Shown one piece after another: positions 51,541 through 60,361 of a stretch of DNA of 64,000 nucleotides. Source of the stretch: Streptomyces ferrugineus (GTDB taxonomy: Bacteria; Actinomycetota; Actinomycetes; Streptomycetales; Streptomycetaceae); NCBI RefSeq assembly GCF_015160855.1, contig NZ_CP063373.1:3038001-3102000 (forward strand), given 5' to 3'. Below the pieces are notes generated by a model. The model was given only the letters and a program-made list of their open reading frames with translations, searched no databases and was not told the DNA's origin. Each line of letters begins with the position of its first letter. Position 1 is the first letter of the stretch. The position numbers and the translations under genes were made by a program.

Positions 51541-52938
51541 CTAAATGATCAGCGAGAGCAGCAGGACCACACCACCGGCGACCACCGAGATGATCGTCTC
51601 CATGACGGACCAGGTCTTGATGGTCTGGCCGACGCTCAGGCCGAAGTACTCCTTCACCATCCAGAACCCCGCGTCGTTGACATGGCTGAAGAACAGCGAG
51701 CCGGCGCCGATGGCCAGGACGAGCAGGGCCGCGTGGGTCGTCGACATGTCGGCCGCGAGCGGGGCGACCAGACCGGCCGCGGAGACCGTGGCCACCGTCG
51801 CCGAACCCGTCGCCAGCCGGATCGCCACCGCGATCAGCCAGGCCAGCAGCAGCGCCGGGATCGACCAGTCCTCGGAGATGTCGAGGACCATCTGGCCCAC
51901 GCCCGTGTCGATCAGCGTCTGCTTGAAGCCGCCGCCCGCGCCGACGATCAGCAGGATGCCCGCGATGGGCGCGAGGCTCTTCTCGACCAGCGGCGAGATG
52001 CGCCGCTTGCCGAACCCGGCGGGCCTGAGCAGGGTGAAGATGCCGACGAGGACGGAGGCGAGCAGGGCGATCAGCGGGGAGCCGACGACGTCGAAGACCC
52101 GCTGGACGGTGTTCTCGGGGTCGTCGATCACGATGTCGACCAGCGCCTTGGAGAGCATCAGGGCGACGGGCAGGAGGATGGTGGCCAGCGTCGCGCCGAA
52201 GCCGGGACGCCTGTCCAGGTCCTCGGACGCGCGCTGTGGGATCATGCGTTCGGGAGCCGGGACGTCCACCCAGCGGGCCGCGTACCGGGAGAACACCGGG
52301 CCGGCGATGATCACGGTCGGTATGGCGACTAGGACGCCGAGCGCCAGCGTGACCCCGAGGTTGGCGTCCACCGCGTCGATCGCGACGAGCGGGCCGGGGT
52401 GCGGCGGAACCAGGCCGTGCATCACGGACAGGCCGGCGAGGGCGGGTATGCCGATGCGCATCAGCGAGTAGTTGCCGCGCTTGGCGACCATCAGCACGAC
52501 CGGGATCAGCAGCACGACGCCGACCTCGAAGAACAGCGGCAGGCCGATCACCGAGGCGATCAGCACCATCGCCCACGGCATCGAACGGCCGCCGGCCCTG
52601 GCGAGGATGGTGTCGACGATCTGGTCGGCGCCGCCGGAGTCGGCGAGCATCTTGCCGAGGATCGCGCCGAGCGCGATCAGCACGCCCACACCGGCGACCG
52701 TGGAGCCGAGCCCGGTGGTGAAGCTGGTGATGACCTTGTCGAGCGGCGCCCCGGCGATGGCGCCGAGCGCCAGCGAGCCGAGGGTCAGCGACAAAAAGGC
52801 GTGGAGCTTGAACTGGGTGATGAGCAGCACGATGACGGCGATGCCCGCCAGGACGGCGATGCCCAGTTGGGCGTGGCCGGCCGAGGTGATGGGCTCGACG
52901 GTGTCCGCTGCCAGCATCTCGACGCTGAGTCTGGTCAC
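51541..52938 (-). CDS. gntP: Gluconate:H+ symporter, GntP family
   Basis: A 465-aa membrane protein with 12-14 helices. GntP signatures include GSTVAGVGVLIALGAILGKML, DSGGADQIVDTI, GLPLFFEVGVVLLIPVV and LVPPHPGPLVAIDAV. GTG 52938 is preferred, with AAGGGAA upstream. It is 44 bp downstream of gntK in the same operon and imports the gluconate that GntK phosphorylates. Confidence 0.95.
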   Translation of the reverse strand: MTRLSVEMLAADTVEPITSAGHAQLGIAVLAGIAVIVLLITQFKLHAFLSLTLGSLALGAIAGAPLDKVITSFTTGLGSTVAGVGVLIALGAILGKMLADSGGADQIVDTILARAGGRSMPWAMVLIASVIGLPLFFEVGVVLLIPVVLMVAKRGNYSLMRIGIPALAGLSVMHGLVPPHPGPLVAIDAVDANLGVTLALGVLVAIPTVIIAGPVFSRYAARWVDVPAPERMIPQRASEDLDRRPGFGATLATILLPVALMLSKALVDIVIDDPENTVQRVFDVVGSPLIALLASVLVGIFTLLRPAGFGKRRISPLVEKSLAPIAGILLIVGAGGGFKQTLIDTGVGQMVLDISEDWSIPALLLAWLIAVAIRLATGSATVATVSAAGLVAPLAADMSTTHAALLVLAIGAGSLFFSHVNDAGFWMVKEYFGLSVGQTIKTWSVMETIISVVAGGVVLLLSLII

Positions 52939-52982
52939 GGGGTTCCCTTGCAGGTACGGGGAGGACGGGGAGAGGGGTGGGG

Positions 52983-53501
52983 TCAAGCGGTCGGCTCGGG
53001 GAGCGTCGTCAGGGCCGACATGGCCCGTTCGGCGATCTCCTCGGGGCTGCCCGACACGTCCACGACGACTCCGGCCTCGTCCGCCTGGAGCGGCTGGAGC
53101 GTGGCGAACTGGGAGTCGAGCAGCGCGGTCGGCATGAAATGCCCCTGCCGGTGCGACATCCGGTCCTCGATGACCGCGCGGTCCCCCGCGAGGTGCACGA
53201 ACACCAGGCCCGGCGCGGCGGCCCGCAGCCGGTCACGGTACGACCGCTTCAGCGCCGAGCAGCTGACCACCCCGCCCAGCCCGGCCCGTCCGTGCGCCCA
53301 GGTGCCGATGGCGTCCAGCCAGGGCCACCTGTCGTCGTCGTCGAGCGGGGTGCCGGCCGACATCTTGGCGATGTTGGCCGGCGGGTGGAAGTCGTCGCCC
53401 TCGGCGTAGGGGACGCCGAGCCGGGCCGCGAGCAGGGGACCGATGGTGGTCTTTCCGGTGCCCGCTACGCCCATGACCACGACGACATGGGGGGTACTCA
53501 T
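52983..53501 (-). CDS. gntK: Gluconokinase
   Basis: A 172-aa kinase of normal length. The P-loop GVAGTGKTT is at residues 11-19, followed by EGDDFHPPANIAKMSAGTPL and RWPWLDAIGTW, the gluconate-binding segments. SCSALKRSYRDRLR and GHFMPTALLDSQFATLQPL complete the family pattern. It converts gluconate to 6-phosphogluconate for the pentose phosphate pathway. It is first in the operon and divergent from gntR. Confidence 0.97.
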   Translation of the reverse strand: MSTPHVVVVMGVAGTGKTTIGPLLAARLGVPYAEGDDFHPPANIAKMSAGTPLDDDDRWPWLDAIGTWAHGRAGLGGVVSCSALKRSYRDRLRAAAPGLVFVHLAGDRAVIEDRMSHRQGHFMPTALLDSQFATLQPLQADEAGVVVDVSGSPEEIAERAMSALTTLPEPTA

Positions 53502-53523
53502 CGCTGCCTCACTGTCTGCTGTC

Positions 53524-53550
53524 TGTCGTCGACACGTGATGTCGACGACA
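53524..53550. promoter_or_regulatory. Perfect 11-bp inverted repeat before gntK
   Basis: TGTCGTCGACA-CGTGA-TGTCGACGACA lies 23-49 bp before the gntK start. As DNA it is a strong operator candidate; as RNA it would form a hairpin in the gntK leader. Confidence 0.6.
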
Positions 53551-53587
53551 CTGAAACCCATTAGGTACGACGAATTCAAGAGTCCGT

Positions 53588-53599
53588 GACTTATAAGTC
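53588..53599. promoter_or_regulatory. GACTTATAAGTC palindrome between gntR and gntK
   Basis: A perfect 12-bp palindrome flanked by an outer AGTC...GACT pair (AGTCCGTGACTTATAAGTCT and following GACT). It is centred in the divergent gntR/gntK region in an AT-rich tract, the expected place for an FCD-type GntR operator acting on both promoters. Confidence 0.6.
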
Positions 53600-53639
53600 T
53601 GACTTTTTGAGATCGTGATCCACCGCGTACGCTGAGTAC

Positions 53640-54341
53640 ATGACCACTCCGGGCCGGGGTCTGCACGGCCATGTACTGGAAACCCTCGGCCCCGCGATCA
53701 CCGCCGGCGAGTACCCGCCCGGCAGCGTGCTGCGCACCGACGAACTGGCGCAGCGCTTCGACGTGTCCCGCTCGGTGATGCGCGAGGCGGTCCGCGTCCT
53801 GGAGTCCATGCACCTGGTGGAGTCCCGTCGCCGGGTGGGCGTGACGGTCCGTCCGAAGGCCGAGTGGAACGTCTACGACCCCCAGGTCATCCGCTGGCGC
53901 CTGGCCGGCGCCGACCGTCCCGGGCAGCTGCGCTCGCTCACGGTCCTGCGCTCGGCGATCGAACCGGTGGCCGCCGGCCTGGCGGCGAAGCACGCCACCG
54001 CCGACCAGTGCGCCGAACTCACCGAGTGCGCCCTGGGGATGGTCGCCCACTCACGCGGCCACCAGCTGGAGGGCTACCTCGTCCACGACATCGCCTTCCA
54101 CCGCGTCATCCTCAACGCCTCCGGCAACGAGATGTTCGCGCGCCTGGGCGACGTGGTCGCCGAGGTCCTCGCGGGCCGCACCCACCACGAGGTCATGTTC
54201 GAGGACCCCGACCCGGCGGCGGTCACCCTGCACGTCCAGGTCGCCGAGGCGGTCCGCGCCGGCGACGCGGTACGGGCGGAGCACCTGACCCGCGAGATCA
54301 CGGTCGGGGCGCTTCAGGAACTGGACATCCTGGCGCCGTAG
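53640..54341 (+). CDS. gntR: GntR family regulator of gluconate utilisation (FCD type)
   Basis: A 233-aa regulator. The winged helix (about residues 8-75) reads VLETLGPAITAGEYPPGSVL, ELAQRFDVSRSVMREAVRVL. The FadR C-terminal (FCD) domain follows, with metal-binding histidines likely in H145 (YLVHDIAFHRVIL) and nearby. It is divergent from gntK-gntP. A -10-like TACGCT lies 6 bp before the ATG, so the mRNA may be leaderless, common in Streptomyces. It probably represses the gluconate operon until gluconate or 6-phosphogluconate binds. Confidence 0.93.
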   Translation: MTTPGRGLHGHVLETLGPAITAGEYPPGSVLRTDELAQRFDVSRSVMREAVRVLESMHLVESRRRVGVTVRPKAEWNVYDPQVIRWRLAGADRPGQLRSLTVLRSAIEPVAAGLAAKHATADQCAELTECALGMVAHSRGHQLEGYLVHDIAFHRVILNASGNEMFARLGDVVAEVLAGRTHHEVMFEDPDPAAVTLHVQVAEAVRAGDAVRAEHLTREITVGALQELDILAP

Positions 54342-54349
54342 CTCCCCCG

Positions 54350-54724
54350 CTAGCTCAGAAACTCCCCGTCGACATACACCCAGGCCCCGTCGACCCGCTC
54401 GAACCGGCTCCGCTCATGCAGCGACCCGCCCCGGAAGGACGCCCGGAACGTCACCGTCCCCGTGGCGTGGAACGCCGAACCGTCCGTCGTCCCCAGGATC
54501 TCCAGCCCGGTCCACCGCATCCCCGGATCGAGCTCCAGCCGCGCCGGCCGCGTCCGCGGATGCCAGGTACGCAGCAGATACCCCACCTCGCCCATCACGA
54601 ACGCGCTGTACCGCGACCGCATCAACGCCTCGGCGGTGGGCGCGGCGCAGGCACCGGCGTGATAGCGCCCGCAGCACCCGTCGTACGACTCGGGCAGCCC
54701 GCACGGGCAGGAACGCGTCGTCAT
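54350..54724 (-). CDS. YchJ family protein
   Basis: A 124-aa protein. The N-terminal CPCGLPESYDGCCGRYHAG is the zinc-binding SEC-C-like motif, followed by AEALMRSRYSAFVMGEVGYL and the NTF2-like domain (VTFRASFRGGSLHERSRFER) of the YchJ family. The family function is unknown. It starts about 13 bp after the M1 peptidase stop on the same strand, so it may be co-transcribed with it, although it lies outside the usual poly-amino-acid theme. Confidence 0.93.
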   Translation of the reverse strand: MTTRSCPCGLPESYDGCCGRYHAGACAAPTAEALMRSRYSAFVMGEVGYLLRTWHPRTRPARLELDPGMRWTGLEILGTTDGSAFHATGTVTFRASFRGGSLHERSRFERVDGAWVYVDGEFLS

Positions 54725-54737
54725 GGCGGCCATTGTG

Positions 54738-56171
54738 CTAGCCCGCCGCCCGCGTCCGCGCCCCCGGCAGCGGTGGCAGTGCCGTGCCGTGTACCCACGC
54801 CTGGAGCAGCTCGTCCACCGGCTCGGTGGCGAAGCGGGCCACGTGTGCGGCGAAGGCGGCCGTCGTCACCGACCCGCCCCGGTGCAGCTGGGCCCAGCCG
54901 CGCAGCATGCGGAAGAAGGCGATGTCGCCCAGCGCGCAGCGCACCGCGTGCAGGACGAGGCCGCCGCGTTCGTAGAGCCGGTCGTCGAACATCGACTTGC
55001 GGCCCGGATCCCCCAGCCGCAGATCCTGCGGCTGCGACGCCAGCAACCGGTGTGCGGCGGCGGCGAGTTGCTGTGCGGTACGGCCGCCCGAGCGCTCCGA
55101 CCACAGCCACTCCGCGTACTTCGCGAACCCCTCGTTCAGCCAGATGTGCCGCCAGTCCGCGATCGACACGCTGTTGCCGAACCACTGGTGCGCCAGCTCG
55201 TGCGCCACCAGCCGCTCCGAACCCCGCGCCCCGTCCACGTGGTTGGCGCCGAACAGCGACAGCCCCTGTGCCTCGACGGGCACATCGAGCTCCTCCTCGG
55301 TCACCACGACCGCGTACTCGTCGAACGGGTACGGCCCGAACAGCTCCTGGAAGACCTCCATCATCTGCGGCTGGCGCGCGAAGTCCCGGGAGAACTCCGG
55401 CAGCAGATGTGCCGGGATGTGCCCGTGCTGCGGCACCCCGCCCAGGCCCGGGTCGCCCAGCAGCACCGCCTGGTACTTGCCGATCGACAGGCCGACCAGA
55501 TAGCTGGACGTCGGCGCCGACTGCTCGTACACCCAGGTCGTCGTCGACGCCTTGGTCGTCCGGGTCAGCAGGCGCCCGCCCGCCACCACCGCGTACGCCG
55601 ACGGGGTGGTGACCGAGATCTGGTACGACGCCTTGTCGGCCGGCCGGTCGTTGCACGGGTACCACGACGGCGCCCCGATCGGCTGGCTCGCCACCAGCGC
55701 CCCGTCCTCCAGTTCCTCCCAACCGAGCCCGCCCCAGGGGCTGTTCACCGGCTTGGGGTTGCCCGACCAGTGCACCTCCACCGTGAAGGCCGCCCCGGCG
55801 CGGACCGGCTTGGCCGGGCGGACGCGCAGCCTGCCGCCGCGGTGCGTGTAGTGCGGCTGCCGGCCGTCGACCCGGACCCGCCCGATCCGGAAGCCCGCCA
55901 GGTTCAGCACGAACTCGGTCAGCGGCGCCCGCCCCGCGATGGCGTTGATGCGGGCCGTCCCCGACAGCCGGTTCGGGCCCGGGCGGTAGTCCAGCGCCAG
56001 CTCGTACCGGTGCACCCGGTACCGGGGGTCGCCGTGCTCCGGGAAGTACGGGTCCGCGCCCGCCGCCTGCTGAACTGCCACCGCTGTCTGTGCTCCCTGC
56101 GCCTTACCGCTGCCACTGAAGTGCCGGCCCACCGCCTCCGGCCCCGAGTGGGCCGCGCTCAGGGACGCCAT
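54738..56171 (-). CDS. M1 family metallopeptidase, coupled to the Pls-like synthetase
   Basis: A 477-aa zinc aminopeptidase-type protein. The zinc site is intact: H324, E325 and H328 in VAHELAHQWFG, and E347 in WLNEGFAKYAEW. The usual GAMEN N-terminus-binding motif is altered to PVEAQ, keeping the Glu (E300). No clear signal peptide is present. Its ATG lies inside the last codons of the synthetase gene, so translation is coupled. From memory, poly-epsilon-lysine-degrading enzymes of Streptomyces are Zn aminopeptidases. Trimming of, or self-protection against, the synthetase product is therefore a reasonable inference. Confidence 0.9.
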   Translation of the reverse strand: MASLSAAHSGPEAVGRHFSGSGKAQGAQTAVAVQQAAGADPYFPEHGDPRYRVHRYELALDYRPGPNRLSGTARINAIAGRAPLTEFVLNLAGFRIGRVRVDGRQPHYTHRGGRLRVRPAKPVRAGAAFTVEVHWSGNPKPVNSPWGGLGWEELEDGALVASQPIGAPSWYPCNDRPADKASYQISVTTPSAYAVVAGGRLLTRTTKASTTTWVYEQSAPTSSYLVGLSIGKYQAVLLGDPGLGGVPQHGHIPAHLLPEFSRDFARQPQMMEVFQELFGPYPFDEYAVVVTEEELDVPVEAQGLSLFGANHVDGARGSERLVAHELAHQWFGNSVSIADWRHIWLNEGFAKYAEWLWSERSGGRTAQQLAAAAHRLLASQPQDLRLGDPGRKSMFDDRLYERGGLVLHAVRCALGDIAFFRMLRGWAQLHRGGSVTTAAFAAHVARFATEPVDELLQAWVHGTALPPLPGARTRAAG

Positions 56172-59100
56172 GCCTCGATCGGATTGCCGAGCCAACGGGT
56201 GTCGTCGGGGACCGACTCCGCCGCCATGACGAGCGACGCGGGACCCAGCGTCGTACGGGCCCCGATCGCGCTGCCGGGCAGGACGATCCCGCCAGGACCC
56301 AGCGTCGCGCCCTCACGGAGGACCACAGTATCCGTCCGCAAGATCCGGTCGTGGAAGAGGTGCGTCTGGAGCACACAGCCCCGGTTCACCGTGGCCGCGT
56401 CCTGAAGGGTCACCAGATCCGTCTCCGGCAGCCAGTAGCTCTCGACCCACACACCCTTGCCGATGCGCGCGCCGAGCCCTCGAAGCCACGCCGTCATCAC
56501 CGGCGTACCCGGCACCGAACCGGCCAACCACGGCACCGCGAGCACCTCGACGAAGGTGTCGGCCAGCTCGTTGCGCCACACGAAGGAGGACCACAGCGGA
56601 TGCTCACCGCTGTGATGCCGCCCCACCAGCAGCCACTTCGCCACGATCGACACCAGCCCGGCGGCGGCACCCGCCGCGAGCAGCACAAGACCCGACAGCA
56701 GCGGCGCCCAGACCCCCAGCGCACACAGCGCGGCGATCGTCAGTACCGCGAGCCCCGCCGAGCAGAACACCGGCACGATCCGGCACAGCTCCACCAGACC
56801 GCGCGCCCACAGCAGCCGGGCCGGCGGCTCGTACGTCCGGCTCTGGTCGCCGTCGGCCGCGGCGCGCGGCAGCTTCACCGGCGGCAGCCCCAGGTACGAG
56901 GTGCCCTTCTTGGCCTTCTTCGGCGTCGCCGACAGCACCCCGACCAGCCCGCCGTCCGGCACCGAACGCCCCGGCGCGGTCATCCCCGAGTTCCCGAGGA
57001 AGGCCCGCCGCCCGATCTGAGCCCGCCCGATCCGCATCCAGCCACCGCCGAGCTCGTACGGCGCGGTCAGCGTGTCGTCGGCCAGGAACGCGCCCTCGCC
57101 GACCGTGGTCAGGCTCGGCAGCGCCAGCACCGTCGACACCTCGGCGCCGCGCCCGACGCGCATCCCGAGCAGCCGCAGCCACACCGGCGTGACCAGCCCG
57201 GCGTACAGCGGGAACAGGGTGTCGCGCGAGCGGTCCATCAGCTGGGTGACGGTCCAGGCCTGCCAGCCGACCCGGCTGTGCGTGGGATGGGTGCCCTCCC
57301 GCAGGCCCAGGCTCAGCAGCCGTACGGCGATCAGGATCAGCAGCGCGTACGCCGCCCCGAAGGTGAGCGTCGCCGGCACGAGGGCCAGCGCGGCGCCCGT
57401 CAGTGGCGCGTCCGGCGTGAAGAACACCAGGGCCACGAGGAACGCGGCGGCGCCCGCCAGCACCGGCAGCGCACTCAGCGCGAAGCCCGTCAGGCCGTAC
57501 ATCACCCGCCAGTACGTGCCCCGCCGCGGCCGCTCCTTGGGCCAGTTGCGCTTGGCCTTGCCCAGCTTCACGGCGGGCGCGCCCGCCCACCGCTGACCGG
57601 TGGGAACCTGCCCGGTGACCGCCGAACCCGGCGCCACCTCGGCCCGCTTGCCCACCCGGGCACCCGGGAAGAGCATGCTGCGCGTGCCGACGACGGCATG
57701 CGCGCCCACCTTCACGGTGCCGATCTCGAGCCGGTCCCCGTCCAGCCAGTACCCGGACAGATCGACCTCGGACTCGACCGCCGCCCCGCGCCCCAGCTTG
57801 AGCAGCCCGGTGACCGGCGGCAACGAGTGCAGGTCGGCCTCGGGCCCGACCTTGGCGCCCAGCGCCCGCGCGTACCGCTCCAGCCAGGCCCCGGTCAGCG
57901 AGGTCGCCCCGGTGAACTCGGCCAGCCGCTCGGCGGTCCACAGCCGCAGATGGACGCCGCCACCGCGCGGGTAGCGGCCGGGCTTCACGCCCCCGAGCAG
58001 CAGCCGCGCACCCCCGGCGGCCAGCGCGAGCCGCCCCGGCGGGCTGAACAGCACCACGGCCCCGACCGCGAGCAGCCACCAGGGCGCCGTCGGCAGCCAC
58101 CCGTAGGCGGGCAGCAGATTCCCGAGCGCGGCCAGCACGACCGTCCAGCGCAGACCGAGCAGCGTGAACAGCGGAGCGAGAAGCAGCAGCTGGACAAGCT
58201 GCGCCCGCCGGGGCACCGGCGTGACGACACGCTCCGCCCCGTCGTCCTGCGCGGACTCCTCAAGCCGCCGGGCCAGCTTGCGCAGCACCGGCTGCTGATA
58301 GATGTCCAGCACGGCCGCGCTCGGATACCGGGTCCGCAGCCGCGTCGTCAGCTGCGCCGCGGCGAGGCTGCCGCCGCCGATCGCGAAGAAGTCGTCGCTG
58401 GCTCCCGTGACCGGGATGCCCAGCACCTCGGTCCACTGCTCGGCGAGCCAGGCCTCGGTGCCGTACAACTGCTCGGCACGCCCACCCGTCTCGACGCCCT
58501 CCAGGGGCCAGGGCAGGGCCGCGCGGTCCACCTTGCCGCTCGTACGGGTCGGCAGATCGTCGACCGGCGCCAGCAGCGGCACCAGCGCGGCGGGCAGCTC
58601 CGCCCGCAGCTTCTCCACCGCCACCGCCTGGTCCCAGCCGTCCTGGGTGACGACGTACCCGACGAGGAGCTGGTTGCCGCTGCGAGCGGTCCGCACCGCG
58701 GCGGCCGCACCGGCCACGCCGGGCAGCGCCTGCAACGCGGCATCCACCTCACCGAGCTCGATCCGCCGCCCGCCGAGCTTGATCTGCTCGTCGGCCCGCC
58801 CGAGGAAGACAAGACCCTCCGGCTCCGCCTTGACGAGGTCACCACTGCGGTACGCCCGCTCCCAGCCCAGCGACTGGAGCGGCGCGTACTTCTCCGCGTC
58901 CTTCTCGGCGTCGAGATACCGGGCGAGACCCACCCCGCCGATCACCAACTGCCCGCTCGCCCCCATCGGCACCGGCTCCCCGGCCTCGTCGACGACGGCC
59001 AGCTCCCAGCCGTTCAGCGGCAGCCCGATCCGGATCGGCTCCTCGCCGCTCATCAGCGACGCACACGCCACGACGGTCGCCTCGGTCGGCCCGTACGTGT

Positions 59101-60013
59101 TCCAGACCTCGCGCCCCTCGGTCACCAGCCGCTGCGCCAGCTCGGGCGGGCAGGCCTCACCGCCGAAGATCAGCAGCCGTACGTCATTGAGGGTCTCCGG
59201 CTCCCAGAGCGCGGCCAGCGTGGGCACGGTCGACACGACCGTGATCTCCTGCTCGACCAGCCACGGCCCGAGATCGGCGCCGCTCCTGACCTGCGAGCGC
59301 GGCACCGGCACCAGACAGGCGCCGTACCGCCAGGCCAGCCACATCTCCTCGCAGGACGCGTCGAACGCCACCGAAAGACCCGCCATCACCCGGTCCCCGG
59401 GCCCGATCGGCTCCTCGGTGAGGAACAGCGCGGCCTCGGCGTCCACGAACGCGGCGGCGCTGCGGTGCGAGACGGCGACGCCCTTCGGCCTGCCCGTCGA
59501 CCCGGAGGTGAAGATGATCCAGGCGTCGTGCTCGACGCCCGGGCGCGCGGCGGCGACGTCACCGCGCGAGTACACGGTCAGCTCGTGCCCGGCCCCGACG
59601 ACGGCCCGTACGTCCGCCTCCCCGAACACCAGCTCGGCCCGCTCGTCCGGGTCCTCGGCGTCCACGGGGACATAGGCGGCACCGGCCGCGAGCACGGCCA
59701 GGATCGCGATGTACAGGTCATTGGTGCCGGACGGCACCCGCACGCCGACCCGGTCGCCGCGCCCGACCCCGGCCGCGGCGAGCGCCCGCCGCAGCCGCTC
59801 CACCTCGACGGCCAGCGCCCGGTAGGTCAGGCTGCTCGTGCCGTCGTCCAGCGCCGGCTCGTCCGGGTAGGACCGCACCGACGCGTCGAAGATGTCGACC
59901 AGCGTGCGGGGGGAGGCCGCCGGACCTCCGGAGAAACGTGCCCTGTCGCCGAACTTCTCGCGGATCTCTTCGTCGAGCAGGCCGAGAGCATCGCTCTCGT
60001 GGATCGCTGCCAT
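56159..60013 (-). CDS. Pls/PosA-type membrane non-ribosomal peptide synthetase
   Basis: A 1284-aa protein. The adenylation domain (about residues 35-500) has FTSGSTGRPKG (168-178), YRSGDLV and K494 (SGKVDR). The carrier domain follows, with the phosphopantetheine Ser S549 in FFAIGGGSLAA. From about 604 there are three pairs of transmembrane helices, each followed by a left-handed beta-helix domain. This is the A-T-(TM-C)x3 layout of epsilon-poly-L-lysine synthetase; no condensation HHxxxDG or thioesterase is present. Pocket residues read D218 A219 E222 S261 I282 G284 T306 V314 V315 K494. It probably makes an isopeptide-linked basic poly-amino acid. ATG 60013 fits the family start. Confidence 0.92.
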   Translation of the reverse strand: MAAIHESDALGLLDEEIREKFGDRARFSGGPAASPRTLVDIFDASVRSYPDEPALDDGTSSLTYRALAVEVERLRRALAAAGVGRGDRVGVRVPSGTNDLYIAILAVLAAGAAYVPVDAEDPDERAELVFGEADVRAVVGAGHELTVYSRGDVAAARPGVEHDAWIIFTSGSTGRPKGVAVSHRSAAAFVDAEAALFLTEEPIGPGDRVMAGLSVAFDASCEEMWLAWRYGACLVPVPRSQVRSGADLGPWLVEQEITVVSTVPTLAALWEPETLNDVRLLIFGGEACPPELAQRLVTEGREVWNTYGPTEATVVACASLMSGEEPIRIGLPLNGWELAVVDEAGEPVPMGASGQLVIGGVGLARYLDAEKDAEKYAPLQSLGWERAYRSGDLVKAEPEGLVFLGRADEQIKLGGRRIELGEVDAALQALPGVAGAAAAVRTARSGNQLLVGYVVTQDGWDQAVAVEKLRAELPAALVPLLAPVDDLPTRTSGKVDRAALPWPLEGVETGGRAEQLYGTEAWLAEQWTEVLGIPVTGASDDFFAIGGGSLAAAQLTTRLRTRYPSAAVLDIYQQPVLRKLARRLEESAQDDGAERVVTPVPRRAQLVQLLLLAPLFTLLGLRWTVVLAALGNLLPAYGWLPTAPWWLLAVGAVVLFSPPGRLALAAGGARLLLGGVKPGRYPRGGGVHLRLWTAERLAEFTGATSLTGAWLERYARALGAKVGPEADLHSLPPVTGLLKLGRGAAVESEVDLSGYWLDGDRLEIGTVKVGAHAVVGTRSMLFPGARVGKRAEVAPGSAVTGQVPTGQRWAGAPAVKLGKAKRNWPKERPRRGTYWRVMYGLTGFALSALPVLAGAAAFLVALVFFTPDAPLTGAALALVPATLTFGAAYALLILIAVRLLSLGLREGTHPTHSRVGWQAWTVTQLMDRSRDTLFPLYAGLVTPVWLRLLGMRVGRGAEVSTVLALPSLTTVGEGAFLADDTLTAPYELGGGWMRIGRAQIGRRAFLGNSGMTAPGRSVPDGGLVGVLSATPKKAKKGTSYLGLPPVKLPRAAADGDQSRTYEPPARLLWARGLVELCRIVPVFCSAGLAVLTIAALCALGVWAPLLSGLVLLAAGAAAGLVSIVAKWLLVGRHHSGEHPLWSSFVWRNELADTFVEVLAVPWLAGSVPGTPVMTAWLRGLGARIGKGVWVESYWLPETDLVTLQDAATVNRGCVLQTHLFHDRILRTDTVVLREGATLGPGGIVLPGSAIGARTTLGPASLVMAAESVPDDTRWLGNPIEAWRP

Positions 60014-60361
60014 CCGGTCCTCGCGTCTCGATCCCGGATGCCTCCGGGGCGCTGGCGGGCCCGCAGGTCTGCCTGGGGTTGTCCGGCTCCAGCTCCGTAA
60101 CAAGCCGGAAATTTTAGTACGACGCTAGGTTCGGGGCCGTGGTTCGGCCACTTGGGACGGCTGTCCAGGGCTTGTGGAGCCCGGCAGACGGGCGCTGACC
60201 TGGTGATCTTCTCTGGACGAGACTTACCCCACACAGTGTGTGACGGGGCGGTGGACACAGCGTCCGGATGGCCCATTCCGAGGTGCCGGAGCCCCTGGGT
60301 TCGGCGGGAATGGACTCGAACCGCGGGTGGCCGCGGGCGGTGTTCCGATGCCGGAGGACGG
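60014..60361. other. Divergent intergenic region of 348 bp before the synthetase
   Basis: No gene is supported here. The region must hold the synthetase promoter on the minus strand; an AT-rich AAATTTTAGTAC tract lies around 60107-60122. A CACACA-G-TGTGTG palindrome at 60230-60242 precedes the divergent membrane-protein gene. Confidence 0.45.

Noticed and set aside
56351..60100. A 1249-aa plus-strand frame opposite the synthetase
   Set aside because: Gln/Arg/His/Pro-rich shadow; all recognisable motifs lie on the minus strand.
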